Shown here: positions 36,476 through 45,708 of the stretch, piece after piece | How positions within the stretch are numbered: position 1 is the stretch's first letter | How the letters are laid out: each line of letters begins with the position of its first letter | Origin: Alphaproteobacteria bacterium | Lineage (GTDB): Bacteria > Pseudomonadota > Alphaproteobacteria > Micavibrionales > Micavibrionaceae | Direction of reading: 5' to 3' | Assembly (NCBI GenBank): GCA_021776025.1 | Contig: JAJFGR010000007.1 | Span: forward strand, 434,001 to 498,000 | DNA length: 64,000 bases | Program-made: the position numbers and the translations under genes | The notes under the pieces: model-generated | What the model was told of the DNA's origin: nothing | The model's database searches: none | Seen by the model: only the letters and a program-made list of their open reading frames with translations

Positions 36476-37161
36476 TGGAAGTGGTTCTCGATCAACCGAA
36501 GGCTGTGTTTTTTGATTGGGATGGGACGCTTGTCGATAGTTTTGCGTTTCTTCATGCCGCACACAATCATACGCGGGCGCAATTTGGGATGGAGCCGTTT
36601 GAGCTTGAGGTTTTTGAAGGGTATTTCGGGCAGCCACGTGAGAAGCTGTATGCCGAAATTTATGGGCCGGAAAATATTGAGGCGGCTAAGGGGCATTTTG
36701 AAGCTTTTGTGTATGCCAATCATGCAGACGGGGTGAAACCTATAGACGGTAGCGCGGATATACTTAAAACACTTAAACAGCTCGGTATTCCTTGCGGCGT
36801 AGTTACAAACAAGAAGCAGGAACTGGTATCCGCTGAAATTAAGAATTTTGGTTGGCAAGATCACTTTGTGAGTGTTGTTGGGGCAGGGGAAGCAGAGGCT
36901 GATAAACCATCACCCGCACCGCTTTTGTTGGCGATAGAAAGAGCAGATCTTAATTTGCCGGCGAATGATATATGGTATGTCGGGGATACTGACAATGATT
37001 TGGTTTGTAGCAATGAAGCAGGCGTTAAAACAATCTTGATTGCGCCTCAGCCGCAGACCGCAGATTTATTAGCAAATCATAAAGTAGATCTGCATAAAAA
37101 TAATTGTTCGGAATTTGCAGAATTTTTGTTGCAATATGAGGTAAAGCGACTAAAAAAGTAA
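36472..37161 (+). CDS. HAD-family phosphatase (Gph/PGP-like)
   Basis: The 229-residue HAD hydrolase has motif I FFDWDGTLVDS with the nucleophile aspartate, motif II in GVVTNKKQ, the lysine of motif III near ADKPSPAP, and motif IV YVGDTDNDLVCS. A helical cap (about residues 25-95) follows motif I. This pattern fits phosphoglycolate phosphatase or a related sugar-phosphate phosphatase; substrate cannot be decided. The start overlaps the murI stop (ATGA). It ends 37 bases before hfq. Confidence 0.85.
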   Translation: MMEVVLDQPKAVFFDWDGTLVDSFAFLHAAHNHTRAQFGMEPFELEVFEGYFGQPREKLYAEIYGPENIEAAKGHFEAFVYANHADGVKPIDGSADILKTLKQLGIPCGVVTNKKQELVSAEIKNFGWQDHFVSVVGAGEAEADKPSPAPLLLAIERADLNLPANDIWYVGDTDNDLVCSNEAGVKTILIAPQPQTADLLANHKVDLHKNNCSEFAEFLLQYEVKRLKK

Positions 37162-37198
37162 GCTTAAGACTTAAAAATAAAGAAGATAGGCAAAAACA

Positions 37199-37492
37199 AT
37201 GGGTGAAAAATTTCAACAGGTTCAGGACATATTCCTGAACAAAATCCGTAAAGAAAAAATGGCTGTGACCGTCTTTTTGGTCAATGGTGTGAAGCTCCAG
37301 GGGGTTGTAACTTGGTTTGACAATTTCAGCCTGCTCCTTCGTAGAGAAACGCACATACAGCTGGTTTATAAGCATGCTATTTCCACAATCATGCCAAGTG
37401 GTCCTTTAAATCTTCATGATGATGATGATGATGAAGATGAGGGGAGCGCAGCTGAGGCACCTGAAGAAGCGGCCAAGGCGAGTGAAGAGTAA
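37199..37492 (+). CDS. hfq: RNA chaperone Hfq with long acidic tail
   Basis: The 97-residue protein has a clear Sm core (residues 1-67): [35 protein letters not shown] (given as the Sm1 region), then [21 protein letters not shown] with the Sm2 YKHAIST motif. It forms a hexamer that matches small RNAs with mRNAs. The tail after residue 68 is unusual: [11 protein letters not shown] followed by Glu/Ala-rich sequence. Acidic tips of Hfq tails are known to mimic RNA and drive release, but this tail is unusually dense in Asp. Position before hflX is conserved. Confidence 0.96.
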   Translation: MGEKFQQVQDIFLNKIRKEKMAVTVFLVNGVKLQGVVTWFDNFSLLLRRETHIQLVYKHAISTIMPSGPLNLHDDDDDEDEGSAAEAPEEAAKASEE

Positions 37493-37509
37493 CAGCTCTC
37501 ACAGCATTT

Positions 37510-38835
37510 ATGCCCTCTAAATCTTCAAAGAAAAATAATGCTCCGTTTACGACGGAAGTTTCTCCTGAGCGCTGCCTTATTATCCATCCTATAGTTTCAA
37601 ACACTAAACAAAGCCGGACGCTTGAAGAGCAACTTGGTGAAATAGCGGGTCTTGCGGCGGCAATTAGCCTAGATGTTGTTAAAGTAACGTCCCTCAATGT
37701 CTCACGGCTCCAGGCTGGGCATTTTTTGGGAAAAGGCCAGCGTGAGAATATTGGGCGGGATGTTGAAGACTTAGAGCCCGATATTATTGTTTTTAATCAT
37801 AGTTTATCACCCGTACAGCAGCGCAATCTTGAGCGGGACTGGAACGTTAAGGTCATCGACCGGACTGGTTTAATCCTTGAGATTTTCGGGGCGAGGGCGC
37901 AAACGCGGGAGGGGCGGCTGCAGGTAGAGCTTGCCGCGCTTGAATATCAGCGCTCCCGCTTGGTTCGATCTTGGACACACCTTGAGCGGCAGCGCGGCGG
38001 TGCCGGCTTTATGGGCGGACCAGGGGAAACACAGATTGAGATTGACCGGCGATTGATTAATGACCGTCTGGTGAGGCTTAAAAAGGAGCTGGATGATGTG
38101 AAGCGTACGCGTGGGTTGGGGCGTAAAGCGCGGGAGAGAGTACCTTTTCCTGTTGTTGCGCTTGTTGGTTATACCAACGCCGGGAAATCGACACTTTTTA
38201 ACACGCTAACGGGCGCGGATATATTTGCTAAAGACTTACTGTTTGCGACGCTTGACCCAACATTGCGCAAGATTGAGCTTCCGAATGATCAAACTGTTAT
38301 TCTTTCTGACACTGTTGGGTTTATTTCTGATCTGCCAACCAACCTTATTGCCGCGTTTAGAGCGACGCTTGAGCAAACGCTGCACGCGGATGTGATTTTG
38401 CACGTTATTGATGCCTCACAATCAGACTCTGGAGCGCAAAAAGAGGATGTCATTCAGATTTTGGAGGATTTGGGCATAGAGTATGAAACAGATAAGCGCA
38501 TTATTGAGGTTTACAATAAGCAGGATAAACTTGACTCAGAAACGATTACTGATTTAAAGCGGCAGGCGAAATTTGGGGCGAACATAGCTCTTATTTCAGC
38601 GCTCAAAAAGCATGGTGTTGATGAGCTGTTAGGGAAGGTAGCTGCGGTTACAGCGGCAGAGCAGGCCGAGGTGGAGCTGAAGATTCCCTATAGTGACGGG
38701 AAGGCGCTTTCCTGGCTTTATGATCATGCGCAAGTACTGGAGCGAAATGATGGGGATGAGCTCGTGAAATGCCGTGTACGTATCAATAAAGCGGACCTCA
38801 GCAAGTTTGAAAATTATTACGGAGGGGCATCTTAA
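37510..38835 (+). CDS. hflX: GTPase HflX
   Basis: The 441-residue GTPase has an N-terminal HflX domain (nucleotide-binding-like, with GAGFMGGPGETQIEIDRR at its end) and a TRAFAC G domain: G1 VGYTNAGKSTLF, G3 DTVGFI, G4 NKQD. It splits or rescues stalled 70S ribosomes, notably after heat stress. It lies 17 bases downstream of hfq, as in most Proteobacteria. Its last four bases overlap the opposed mazG gene. Confidence 0.95.
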   Translation: MPSKSSKKNNAPFTTEVSPERCLIIHPIVSNTKQSRTLEEQLGEIAGLAAAISLDVVKVTSLNVSRLQAGHFLGKGQRENIGRDVEDLEPDIIVFNHSLSPVQQRNLERDWNVKVIDRTGLILEIFGARAQTREGRLQVELAALEYQRSRLVRSWTHLERQRGGAGFMGGPGETQIEIDRRLINDRLVRLKKELDDVKRTRGLGRKARERVPFPVVALVGYTNAGKSTLFNTLTGADIFAKDLLFATLDPTLRKIELPNDQTVILSDTVGFISDLPTNLIAAFRATLEQTLHADVILHVIDASQSDSGAQKEDVIQILEDLGIEYETDKRIIEVYNKQDKLDSETITDLKRQAKFGANIALISALKKHGVDELLGKVAAVTAAEQAEVELKIPYSDGKALSWLYDHAQVLERNDGDELVKCRVRINKADLSKFENYYGGAS

Positions 38836-39650
38836 GCAGCGTCACTGCGCTCTTTTTGCTTTTGGATAACCCATTCCTGCTCCATCTGCTCCAAAGATGC
38901 GTCTTTGAGTTCTATAGATTTAGCTTTAAGATCGCTCTCTAACCCCTTGAATCTTCGTTCAAATTTGTTATTTCCATCTCTTAGGGCTGTTTCGGGATTT
39001 ATACCGAGCATGCGCCCTAAATTTGCTAAAACGAACAGCAGATCGCCCAATTCGTCGGTTTTTTGTTCCAAAGTGCCTTTTTCCAGCGCTTCACGCATTT
39101 CGGCCAGCTCTTCTTCGAGTTTATCGAGAACTTGGGCCGGACCGGGCCATTCAAAACCGACTTTAGCGGCTTTTTTCTGGAGTTTTTCGGCTCTTAATAG
39201 AGCAGGAAGGCCTTTTGTCACACCATCTAGGGCACTTTTGTCCTTCTGACCGCCCTTTTCAGCTTTTTCTTGTTCTTTCTTGGCATCCCAGATTTTATCA
39301 ACATCTTCGGCGCTTTGGGCGTCCTGATCACCAAAAACGTGCGGATGGCGGGAAATCATCTTCTGCGTGACGTCTTTTATAACGTCTTCTATAGTGAAGT
39401 GGGCTGCTTCTGAAGCCATTTGTGCGTGATAGATAGGCTGCAGCAAGAGATCGCCCAGCTCTTCACGAAGATCTTTCATGTCGTCGCGCTCAATGGCGTC
39501 TGCAACTTCGTATGCTTCTTCGATTGTATAAGGCGCTATCGATTTAAAGTTCTGTTCTAAATCCCACGGGCAACCACCATCCGGATTGCGCAGTGCAGCC
39601 ATAACGGCAATGAGATTTTCTATAGGATGTTTGTTGGGGGGCTGGACCAT
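38832..39650 (-). CDS. mazG: Nucleoside triphosphate pyrophosphohydrolase MazG
   Basis: The 272-residue enzyme hydrolyses (d)NTPs and in some bacteria lowers ppGpp. Two MazG domains are seen, with the first containing RNPDGGCPWDLEQNFKSIAPYTIEEAYEV and the EExxE metal motif (DLREELGDLLLQ); the second has EELAEMREAL and ELGDLLFVLANLGRML. It is convergent with hflX, which is its usual neighbour but normally on the same strand or nearby; here the two share four bases. The gap to cysNC is only 51 bases. Confidence 0.93.
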   Translation of the reverse strand: MVQPPNKHPIENLIAVMAALRNPDGGCPWDLEQNFKSIAPYTIEEAYEVADAIERDDMKDLREELGDLLLQPIYHAQMASEAAHFTIEDVIKDVTQKMISRHPHVFGDQDAQSAEDVDKIWDAKKEQEKAEKGGQKDKSALDGVTKGLPALLRAEKLQKKAAKVGFEWPGPAQVLDKLEEELAEMREALEKGTLEQKTDELGDLLFVLANLGRMLGINPETALRDGNNKFERRFKGLESDLKAKSIELKDASLEQMEQEWVIQKQKERSDAA

Positions 39651-39701
39651 TGCGCTATAATCTATGCTGTAATGATGTGATAATATATATTATGGTAATT
39701 A

Positions 39702-41576
39702 TTATGTTTTAACCACATTCATAATATAATCCACAATCTGCTTTACGCATACCTCTACATTATTATCTTTGGTGTTTATAACAAGCTCTGGTGCCTCTGG
39801 TGGCTCATATGGTGATCCAATCCCGGTAAAGTCTTTGATCTTTCCGGTCCGTGCCTTTTTATAGAGGCCTTTGGGGTCACGGTTTTCACAAGTTTCTAAA
39901 TCTGCATCTACATAGATTTCGTGAAACGATTCTGGTGCCAATGCGCGGGCTCTCTGACGATCTTCTCTATATGGGGATATAAAGGATGTAATCACGATTA
40001 GGCCTGAATCCTTCAGCAAGTTGGCCACTTCGCCAATACGCCTGATGTTTTCGGCCCGATCTTCGGGAGAAAAGCCTAGATCGGAGTTAAGTCCGTATCT
40101 GACATTGTCTCCATCTAAGACGTATGTGTGCATAGTCCGTTCATACAAAGCCTGCTCCACAGCGATTGCCAGTGTTGATTTTCCTGAACCCGAAAGCCCT
40201 GTAAGCCAGAAAATACCGCTTTTGTGCTCAAATTGTTTGGCGCGCATATCCGGATTAATTAAGGCTTTAACGGCTGTAATGTTGGTCGATTTTGGTTTAC
40301 CGAGGGTGCGTTGGTCCGGGTAGCCCTCAGTAAGAATGGACCCGCCGCCTGCGATGTCGTATTTTTCATATATTACCATACGGCCAAGGCGCGGATTATC
40401 TGCAAAAGAATCTACGGCTAGGTGGTTTTTGGTGCGCAGGGTGATTTCAGCTATTTCGTTACGACATACCTCGGTTTCAGCCCCTTCGCGCTCTACATTT
40501 TCATTATCAAACACCCGATCAATTGACTGGACGTTCATGGACGCTTCTGTAGTACCATAGCGAATCCTATAGGTATTTCCGACCTTTAAAGGCGTTGAGG
40601 ACAACCAGAAAATATTGGCGCGAAACACATTTGTGAGCATTGGCAGAGATTTTGTGTGGCTTGCTAATTCCCCACGCTCAACAAAAATAGATTTATCAAT
40701 TGTAAGGCCGATGCACTCCCCTGCTTCCGCCTTCTTGATTGGTTTTTTGGGTTCAGGCCAGCCTTCAATGGTTTGAATGGTGGCGGTTTCGTCTGAAGGG
40801 GAAAAAACAAGCTTATCACCGACGGACAAAGAGCCGGTTTCCACACGGCCGACGAGAATACGCTTTTCGTCGTGTCTATAGACATCCTGAATGGGGAAGC
40901 GCAAAGGGAGTCTAGAATAAGAGGCGCCGACGTCGAATGAGTCCAAGACCTCTAACAAGGTTCCTTTTTTATGCCATGAAAAGTTGTCACTACGGGTGGC
41001 GATCATGTCTCCATTACGCGCTGAAACAGGAACTATATGTGGAACTTTTAACCCGATTGAGGTCAGGTAATCGGTGACTTGCTTAGAAAGCGTTTTGAAT
41101 TTTTTCTGATCATAATCTATGAGGTCAATTTTGTTTATAACAACAAGGATTTGTCTTATTCCCAGCAGTGAGAGCAGATTTGCGTGCATGCAAGTTTGTT
41201 CGAGCATACCTTCTTGTGCATCCACAACCAGTATGGCGGCATCGGCTTGCGATGCGCCGGAAATCATATTCTTTAGAAATTGCTTGTGCCCGGGCGCATC
41301 AATCAAAGTGTAATTGCGCGCTTCCGTGGCAAAACGTATTTGGGTTGTGTCAATCGTTACAGCCTGATCTCGCTCTGCTTGAAAAGCATCCAAAACAAAA
41401 GACCATTCTAGAACCTCGGTTCCGCGATCTTCACAGATTTTTTTCAATTCCTCATGCTTCCCTTCGGGAAGGGAATCCGTGTCATGGAGCAGCCGACCAA
41501 TCAAAGTCGACTTACCATGGTCGACATGTCCGACAATGACAATATTGAGTGTTTCTAAATTTTTAGTTTTTTTCAT
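39702..41576 (-). CDS. cysNC: Sulfate adenylyltransferase large subunit fused to APS kinase
   Basis: The 624-residue fusion makes PAPS from sulfate. The N-terminal CysN part is an EF-Tu-like GTPase (GHVDHGKST at residues 16-24, [12 protein letters not shown]) that powers APS formation with CysD. The C-terminal part (from about 450) is APS kinase, with its P-loop GLSGSGKST at about 460-468 and [15 protein letters not shown]. CysNC fusions of the NodQ type feed PAPS to reduction or sulfotransferases. No PAPS reductase or sulfotransferase is in the window. It lies 14 bases after cysD. Confidence 0.95.
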   Translation of the reverse strand: MKKTKNLETLNIVIVGHVDHGKSTLIGRLLHDTDSLPEGKHEELKKICEDRGTEVLEWSFVLDAFQAERDQAVTIDTTQIRFATEARNYTLIDAPGHKQFLKNMISGASQADAAILVVDAQEGMLEQTCMHANLLSLLGIRQILVVINKIDLIDYDQKKFKTLSKQVTDYLTSIGLKVPHIVPVSARNGDMIATRSDNFSWHKKGTLLEVLDSFDVGASYSRLPLRFPIQDVYRHDEKRILVGRVETGSLSVGDKLVFSPSDETATIQTIEGWPEPKKPIKKAEAGECIGLTIDKSIFVERGELASHTKSLPMLTNVFRANIFWLSSTPLKVGNTYRIRYGTTEASMNVQSIDRVFDNENVEREGAETEVCRNEIAEITLRTKNHLAVDSFADNPRLGRMVIYEKYDIAGGGSILTEGYPDQRTLGKPKSTNITAVKALINPDMRAKQFEHKSGIFWLTGLSGSGKSTLAIAVEQALYERTMHTYVLDGDNVRYGLNSDLGFSPEDRAENIRRIGEVANLLKDSGLIVITSFISPYREDRQRARALAPESFHEIYVDADLETCENRDPKGLYKKARTGKIKDFTGIGSPYEPPEAPELVINTKDNNVEVCVKQIVDYIMNVVKT

Positions 41577-41590
41577 GGGATTACTTTTAT

Positions 41591-42406
41591 CTACATATAG
41601 CCTGCGGCTCTTAATCTTTCGAAGCTGTCTTCCGTTTCCTGATCCATTGTCCGCCCTGAGCGTTCTGAAACTTTTGTGCTTTCAAGCTCGGTAATAACTT
41701 CATCGATGTTTGAGGCTTCACTCTTCACAGGCTTGGTAATGTTTTTTTCACCTAAAGAGCGGTAGCGCATCATTTCGCCGGTTTCAGCGTCTTTTCTGGC
41801 GAAATATAGGTCGCAGCACGGTATGCCTTCTTTTTTGGTGTAGCGCCAGATATCCAGTTCCGACCATTGCAGGAGGGGGTGCATTCGCAAATGCGTCCCC
41901 TCTTCAAACTCTGTTTTGTATTGATCCCAAAACTCAGGCGGCTGGTCTTTGAAATCCCAACTGCCATCGATGCTTCGCGGAGAAAAAACCCGTTCTTTGG
42001 CGCGAAGCCCCTGCTCATCACGACGTATACCTGCAAAGATGCCTTTGAATTTATGTTCATCCAATAGTGATTTTAAGCCTTCAGCTTTTCGCATGGCTGC
42101 GCGCGTGTCTGGAGGTAAGGTCTGATCCATCTCTTCTTCAGGTGGGCACATGTGATTAATGCAGTCCAGATCCCATTCTTTGACATATTTGTCACGGAAG
42201 GCATAAACCTCGTCTAATTCCATACTGGTGTCCAAGAGTATCAAAGGAAAAGGTACACGGCCGAAAAATGCTTTGCGGATAAGCCAGAGAAGCGCTGTGG
42301 AGTCTTTTCCTATTGACCATAGCATGCCGAGCGGCGTAACGCGTTGGTAGGCCTCACGTATGATATAGATTGATTGTGCTTCGAGTTTATCGAGGTAGGG
42401 GTACAT
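41591..42406 (-). CDS. cysD: Sulfate adenylyltransferase small subunit
   Basis: The 271-residue PP-loop enzyme transfers AMP to sulfate with CysN. The PP-loop reads SIGKDS (residues 31-36) where many CysD proteins have SGGKDS; the SIGKDS form is known in one CysD branch. Other support: [20 protein letters not shown], the [14 protein letters not shown] block, and the C-terminal RSGRTMDQE motif with Arg needed for nucleotide contact. It heads the cysD-cysNC pair, with a candidate promoter upstream. Confidence 0.94.
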   Translation of the reverse strand: MYPYLDKLEAQSIYIIREAYQRVTPLGMLWSIGKDSTALLWLIRKAFFGRVPFPLILLDTSMELDEVYAFRDKYVKEWDLDCINHMCPPEEEMDQTLPPDTRAAMRKAEGLKSLLDEHKFKGIFAGIRRDEQGLRAKERVFSPRSIDGSWDFKDQPPEFWDQYKTEFEEGTHLRMHPLLQWSELDIWRYTKKEGIPCCDLYFARKDAETGEMMRYRSLGEKNITKPVKSEASNIDEVITELESTKVSERSGRTMDQETEDSFERLRAAGYM

Positions 42407-42449
42407 AGATATAAATACTTGCGTTTATGGTGTGTAATTTTACGTCGAT

Positions 42450-42479
42450 CATATACACATACTCTGGGTATTTTGACAA
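42450..42479 (-). promoter_or_regulatory. Candidate sigma-70-like promoter of cysD-cysNC
   Basis: On the minus strand TTGTCA (42474-42479) and TATATG (42450-42455) lie 18 bases apart, about 45 bases before the cysD start, in a 116-base AT-rich gap. The match is fair on both boxes. No CysB-like operator was recognised. Confidence 0.4.
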
Positions 42480-42522
42480 AGTGTTTTTTATGTTTTTACT
42501 GGCCTTTTACACCTTAATTCAT

Positions 42523-43311
42523 TCAAATTTGGCAGTTGAGCCTTAGGCCATCGTGGGCTGGTTTATAGCCTTCAGGCAACTCTTCGCAGAGAGTTTTGTA
42601 ATCCATTGCTAGTGATAAGCTTGTTAAGTAGACCTGTTCGGCGCCAATTTGCTCGTTTAGTCTATAGATTGTTTTTAAATTAGCGTGCGCGACATAGTCT
42701 TCTTTATGATAGCCACAGCCATCAACGATCCAAGTCTTGATGCCTTTCAGGGCATTTACGGCTACTTCATCCAGATCGAGAATATCGGTTGAGTAGCCAA
42801 AATCACCAAAACGATAGCCGACTGAGCTGCATGAGTCGTGATCTTGTTCAAAGCACAAAAATTCAAGATCACCGATTTGGTAGTTTTGGCCGTATTCCAG
42901 CTTGTTGGGCGCGAGAACCGGCGGGTAAATATCCAGATTACCGCCATCAAATAAAAAACCGAAGCGGCTATGCAGCGCATCTAAAGTAGGTTGGTCGGCA
43001 TATATCGGTGTGAGCGCCTTATTTCTGAAGGTAAAGGCGCGGAGCTCGTGGATACCGTTGACGTGGTCTTCGTGGAAATGTGTATAAAAAGCGGCGTCTA
43101 AATTGGTTATATTTTCACGGTTCATTTGCTGGCGAAAATCCGGCCCAGTATCTATGATGAGCGTCGTTTGATCGGTTTGAATGGCAACTGACGAACGTGT
43201 ACGTATGTTTTTGGGTTCATTTGGATTGCAGACACCCCAGTAATTGCCAATAGCCGGTACGCCGGTTGAGTTTCCGCAGCCTAAAACGGTTATAGTTGCT
43301 GCCTTGCTCAT
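42523..43311 (-). CDS. MBL-fold metallohydrolase (PhnP-like), C-terminal ligand lost
   Basis: The 262-residue protein is a beta-lactamase-fold phosphodiesterase of the PhnP-like group often linked to metG-tatD. The metal motif THFHEDH (His78, His80, Asp82, His83) is intact, followed by QDHDSC and DGCGYHKED. In homologues a histidine occurs near the C-terminus in a TNMHxDLDY or THISHQFD element; here residues 230-238 read TSLSLAMDY with no histidine. It may still fold and bind metal with altered chemistry. Substrate unknown. Its start overlaps the tatD stop by four bases. Confidence 0.8.
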   Translation of the reverse strand: MSKAATITVLGCGNSTGVPAIGNYWGVCNPNEPKNIRTRSSVAIQTDQTTLIIDTGPDFRQQMNRENITNLDAAFYTHFHEDHVNGIHELRAFTFRNKALTPIYADQPTLDALHSRFGFLFDGGNLDIYPPVLAPNKLEYGQNYQIGDLEFLCFEQDHDSCSSVGYRFGDFGYSTDILDLDEVAVNALKGIKTWIVDGCGYHKEDYVAHANLKTIYRLNEQIGAEQVYLTSLSLAMDYKTLCEELPEGYKPAHDGLRLNCQI

Positions 43312-44099
43312 CTCGGGACCTTATCAAAGAGAGCGTAGAAATTATCCGTTGTTTGCTTTGCAAACTTAGCAACCTCGACATCGCGTAGGTTTGCGAGAAA
43401 TTCACCAGTATGCTGGACGTATCCCGGATTGTTTATTTTACCACGATGAGGAACGGGCGCGAGAAATGGCGCATCGGTTTCAACTAAAATGCGATCGCTT
43501 GGCGCTTCTTTGGCTATATCCTGTAATTCTGTTGCATTTTTAAAGGTCACAATGCCAGAGAAGGACAAATAGAAACCTATATCCAGCGCCGCTTCGGCTA
43601 AACCACGGCCAGAGCTGAAACAATGCATAACGCCCTTCATCTTCGCCCCGGCCCCCTCTTCTCTCAATATGGCCGCAATATCTTCATCGGCATCGCGAGC
43701 GTGCACGATTAAAGGCAGCTTTGTTTCGATGCAGGCGCGGATATGTTTGCGGAAGCTCTCGGCTTGCGCATCTCTTGGTGAATTATCGTAATAATAATCG
43801 AGGCCGCTTTCGCCGATACCGACAATGTTGGGATCAGAGTTTGCCAGCTCGACTAACCTTTCAAGTATAATGGCCTGCTCATCGGTGTTTCCCGCATCGT
43901 GCGGATGGGTGCCAATGGTGCACGAGACATTTTCATGCTTGCGGGCTATCTCAAGAATTTCAGGGAACTCATCATGAATGAGGCAGTTGATCGTGACCAT
44001 ATGGTCTACGCCTTGCTCAACCGCTTCGTCAGCGATTTGCATGGGGTCAGCGCCTTCGAAACGGCTGTGGTTCAGGTGACAATGGGAATCGATCCACAT
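43308..44099 (-). CDS. tatD: TatD-family metal-dependent DNase
   Basis: The 263-residue TIM barrel has the TatD ligands: DSHCHLNHSRF at the N-terminus, GESGLDYYYD with the catalytic Glu, PLIVHARDADEDI, a downstream HCFSSG and the ETDAPFLAPVPHRG signature. Family members are Mg-dependent 3'-5' exonucleases or deoxyribonucleases. It is encoded in the common series metG-tatD-MBL hydrolase, touching metG by one base and the MBL gene by four. Confidence 0.93.
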   Translation of the reverse strand: MWIDSHCHLNHSRFEGADPMQIADEAVEQGVDHMVTINCLIHDEFPEILEIARKHENVSCTIGTHPHDAGNTDEQAIILERLVELANSDPNIVGIGESGLDYYYDNSPRDAQAESFRKHIRACIETKLPLIVHARDADEDIAAILREEGAGAKMKGVMHCFSSGRGLAEAALDIGFYLSFSGIVTFKNATELQDIAKEAPSDRILVETDAPFLAPVPHRGKINNPGYVQHTGEFLANLRDVEVAKFAKQTTDNFYALFDKVPR

Positions 44100-45679
44100 T
44101 ATCCGGCGGCTCTTCCAGGTTCATTTTCCTCAACTATGCGCGGGAAAATGCCTTCAGGCTTGTCAATTACTGTGCCGGGTTTGAGCGCATAATCAGCAGA
44201 GATATGGGCAAAATCACGCTCATCTGCGGGAACTTTTAATTGATCGAGCATTTTTCCAGCACCTTCGGGCGTGACTGGCTGAACAGATATAGCTAGGCAT
44301 CTGATTATATCGGCAAGAACATACAGCACAGTGTTCATGCGCTCAGGGTTTTCCTTTTTTAGTTTCCAAGGCGCTGAGTTATCTATGTAAGCATCGCACA
44401 TCGAAACGGTTTCCCATATTCCTGCTAGGTACTCATTAAATCTAAATACTTCTACATATGGTTTTAGGCTTTCGACTAAGTTGTTGTATACGCCATTTAG
44501 AAATTCTTGTTCACTTTTTTCTAAAGCTGTTGGCTCAGGAATTTTTGCGTCACAATTCTTATGAATCATGGATAATGTACGCTGCGCGAGATTGCCGATA
44601 CCATTGGCTAAATCAGCATTAATGCGTGTTATGGCCTGTTCATGGGAAAAACTTCCATCCTGCCCGTGTGGAATTTCCCGCATTAGAAAATAACGAATTT
44701 GATCGAGCCCGTACGTCTCAACCAACCCATCAGGCGAGAGTACATTGCCGATAGATTTAGACATCTTTGCGCCCTGCACATTGATAAAGCCATGGGCGAA
44801 GACTGTTTCCGGCAAGGACAATTCTGCCGACATTAAAAATGCCGGCCAATAGATACAGTGGAAACGGGTGATGTCCTTGCCGATCACGTGATACTGCGCA
44901 GGCCAGTATTTTTTATATTGATCGCTTTCAACATCCGGGTACCCTGCTCCCGTTATATAATTTGTGAGAGCATCGAGCCATACATACATCACATGGTCTT
45001 CATCGCCGGGCACGGGAATGCCCCATTTAAGGCGATCTTTATGGCGGGAAATGGATAGATCCTTAAGCCCGCCTTCTTGTTTCACAAAAGACATGATCTC
45101 ATTGCGGCGTGATTCAGGCTGGATGAATTTAAAATGCTCCTCGTAATATTCGAGCAGCTTGTCGGTATAGTTGGATAGCTTAAAGAAATAGCTGTTTTCC
45201 TCGACCCACTTGACCGGCTTGCCGTCTGCTGTGAATTTTTCACCGTCTTCACTGGTGCGCAGCTCATCTTCGGTAAAATAGGCTTCGTCACCAACGGAAT
45301 ACCAGCCTTCATATTTACCGAGGTAAATATCACCATTTTCCTTAAGTTTCTTCCAAATGGTCTGCACGGATTTGTAATGGCGCTCTTCCGAAGTGCGAAT
45401 AAAATCATCGTTGGAGATATTGAGTGTATCAGTCATTCTGATGAATTCGGCGGCATTTTGATCGGCGAATTCTTTCGGGCTTACGCCGTGCTCTTCTGCG
45501 GTTTTTGCCACCTTTTCACCATGCTCATCCGTGCCGGTGAGGAACATGACGTCAAAGCCATCTAAACGCTTAAAACGGGCCATGACATCAGTCAAAATAA
45601 CCTCATAAGCATGCCCCAAATGCGGCACACCATTGACGTATGAAATGGCGGTAGTGATATAAAACGGCGTTTTGGCCAT
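44099..45679 (-). CDS. metG: Methionyl-tRNA synthetase
   Basis: The 526-residue class I synthetase charges initiator and elongator tRNA-Met. The HIGH-type motif is VPHLGHAYEV, and the KMSKS loop is GAKMSKSIGNVLSP. The usual RFHCIYWPAF block and WLDALTNYIT (methionine pocket) are seen. Length indicates the short form without the C-terminal Trbp111-like dimer domain, usual in Alphaproteobacteria. The zinc-knuckle Cys residues of the long form are absent. It lies 29 bases downstream of holB. Confidence 0.96.
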   Translation of the reverse strand: MAKTPFYITTAISYVNGVPHLGHAYEVILTDVMARFKRLDGFDVMFLTGTDEHGEKVAKTAEEHGVSPKEFADQNAAEFIRMTDTLNISNDDFIRTSEERHYKSVQTIWKKLKENGDIYLGKYEGWYSVGDEAYFTEDELRTSEDGEKFTADGKPVKWVEENSYFFKLSNYTDKLLEYYEEHFKFIQPESRRNEIMSFVKQEGGLKDLSISRHKDRLKWGIPVPGDEDHVMYVWLDALTNYITGAGYPDVESDQYKKYWPAQYHVIGKDITRFHCIYWPAFLMSAELSLPETVFAHGFINVQGAKMSKSIGNVLSPDGLVETYGLDQIRYFLMREIPHGQDGSFSHEQAITRINADLANGIGNLAQRTLSMIHKNCDAKIPEPTALEKSEQEFLNGVYNNLVESLKPYVEVFRFNEYLAGIWETVSMCDAYIDNSAPWKLKKENPERMNTVLYVLADIIRCLAISVQPVTPEGAGKMLDQLKVPADERDFAHISADYALKPGTVIDKPEGIFPRIVEENEPGRAAG

Positions 45680-45708
45680 GGTAGTCCCTTGCTCTTATAA
45701 TACTCAGC

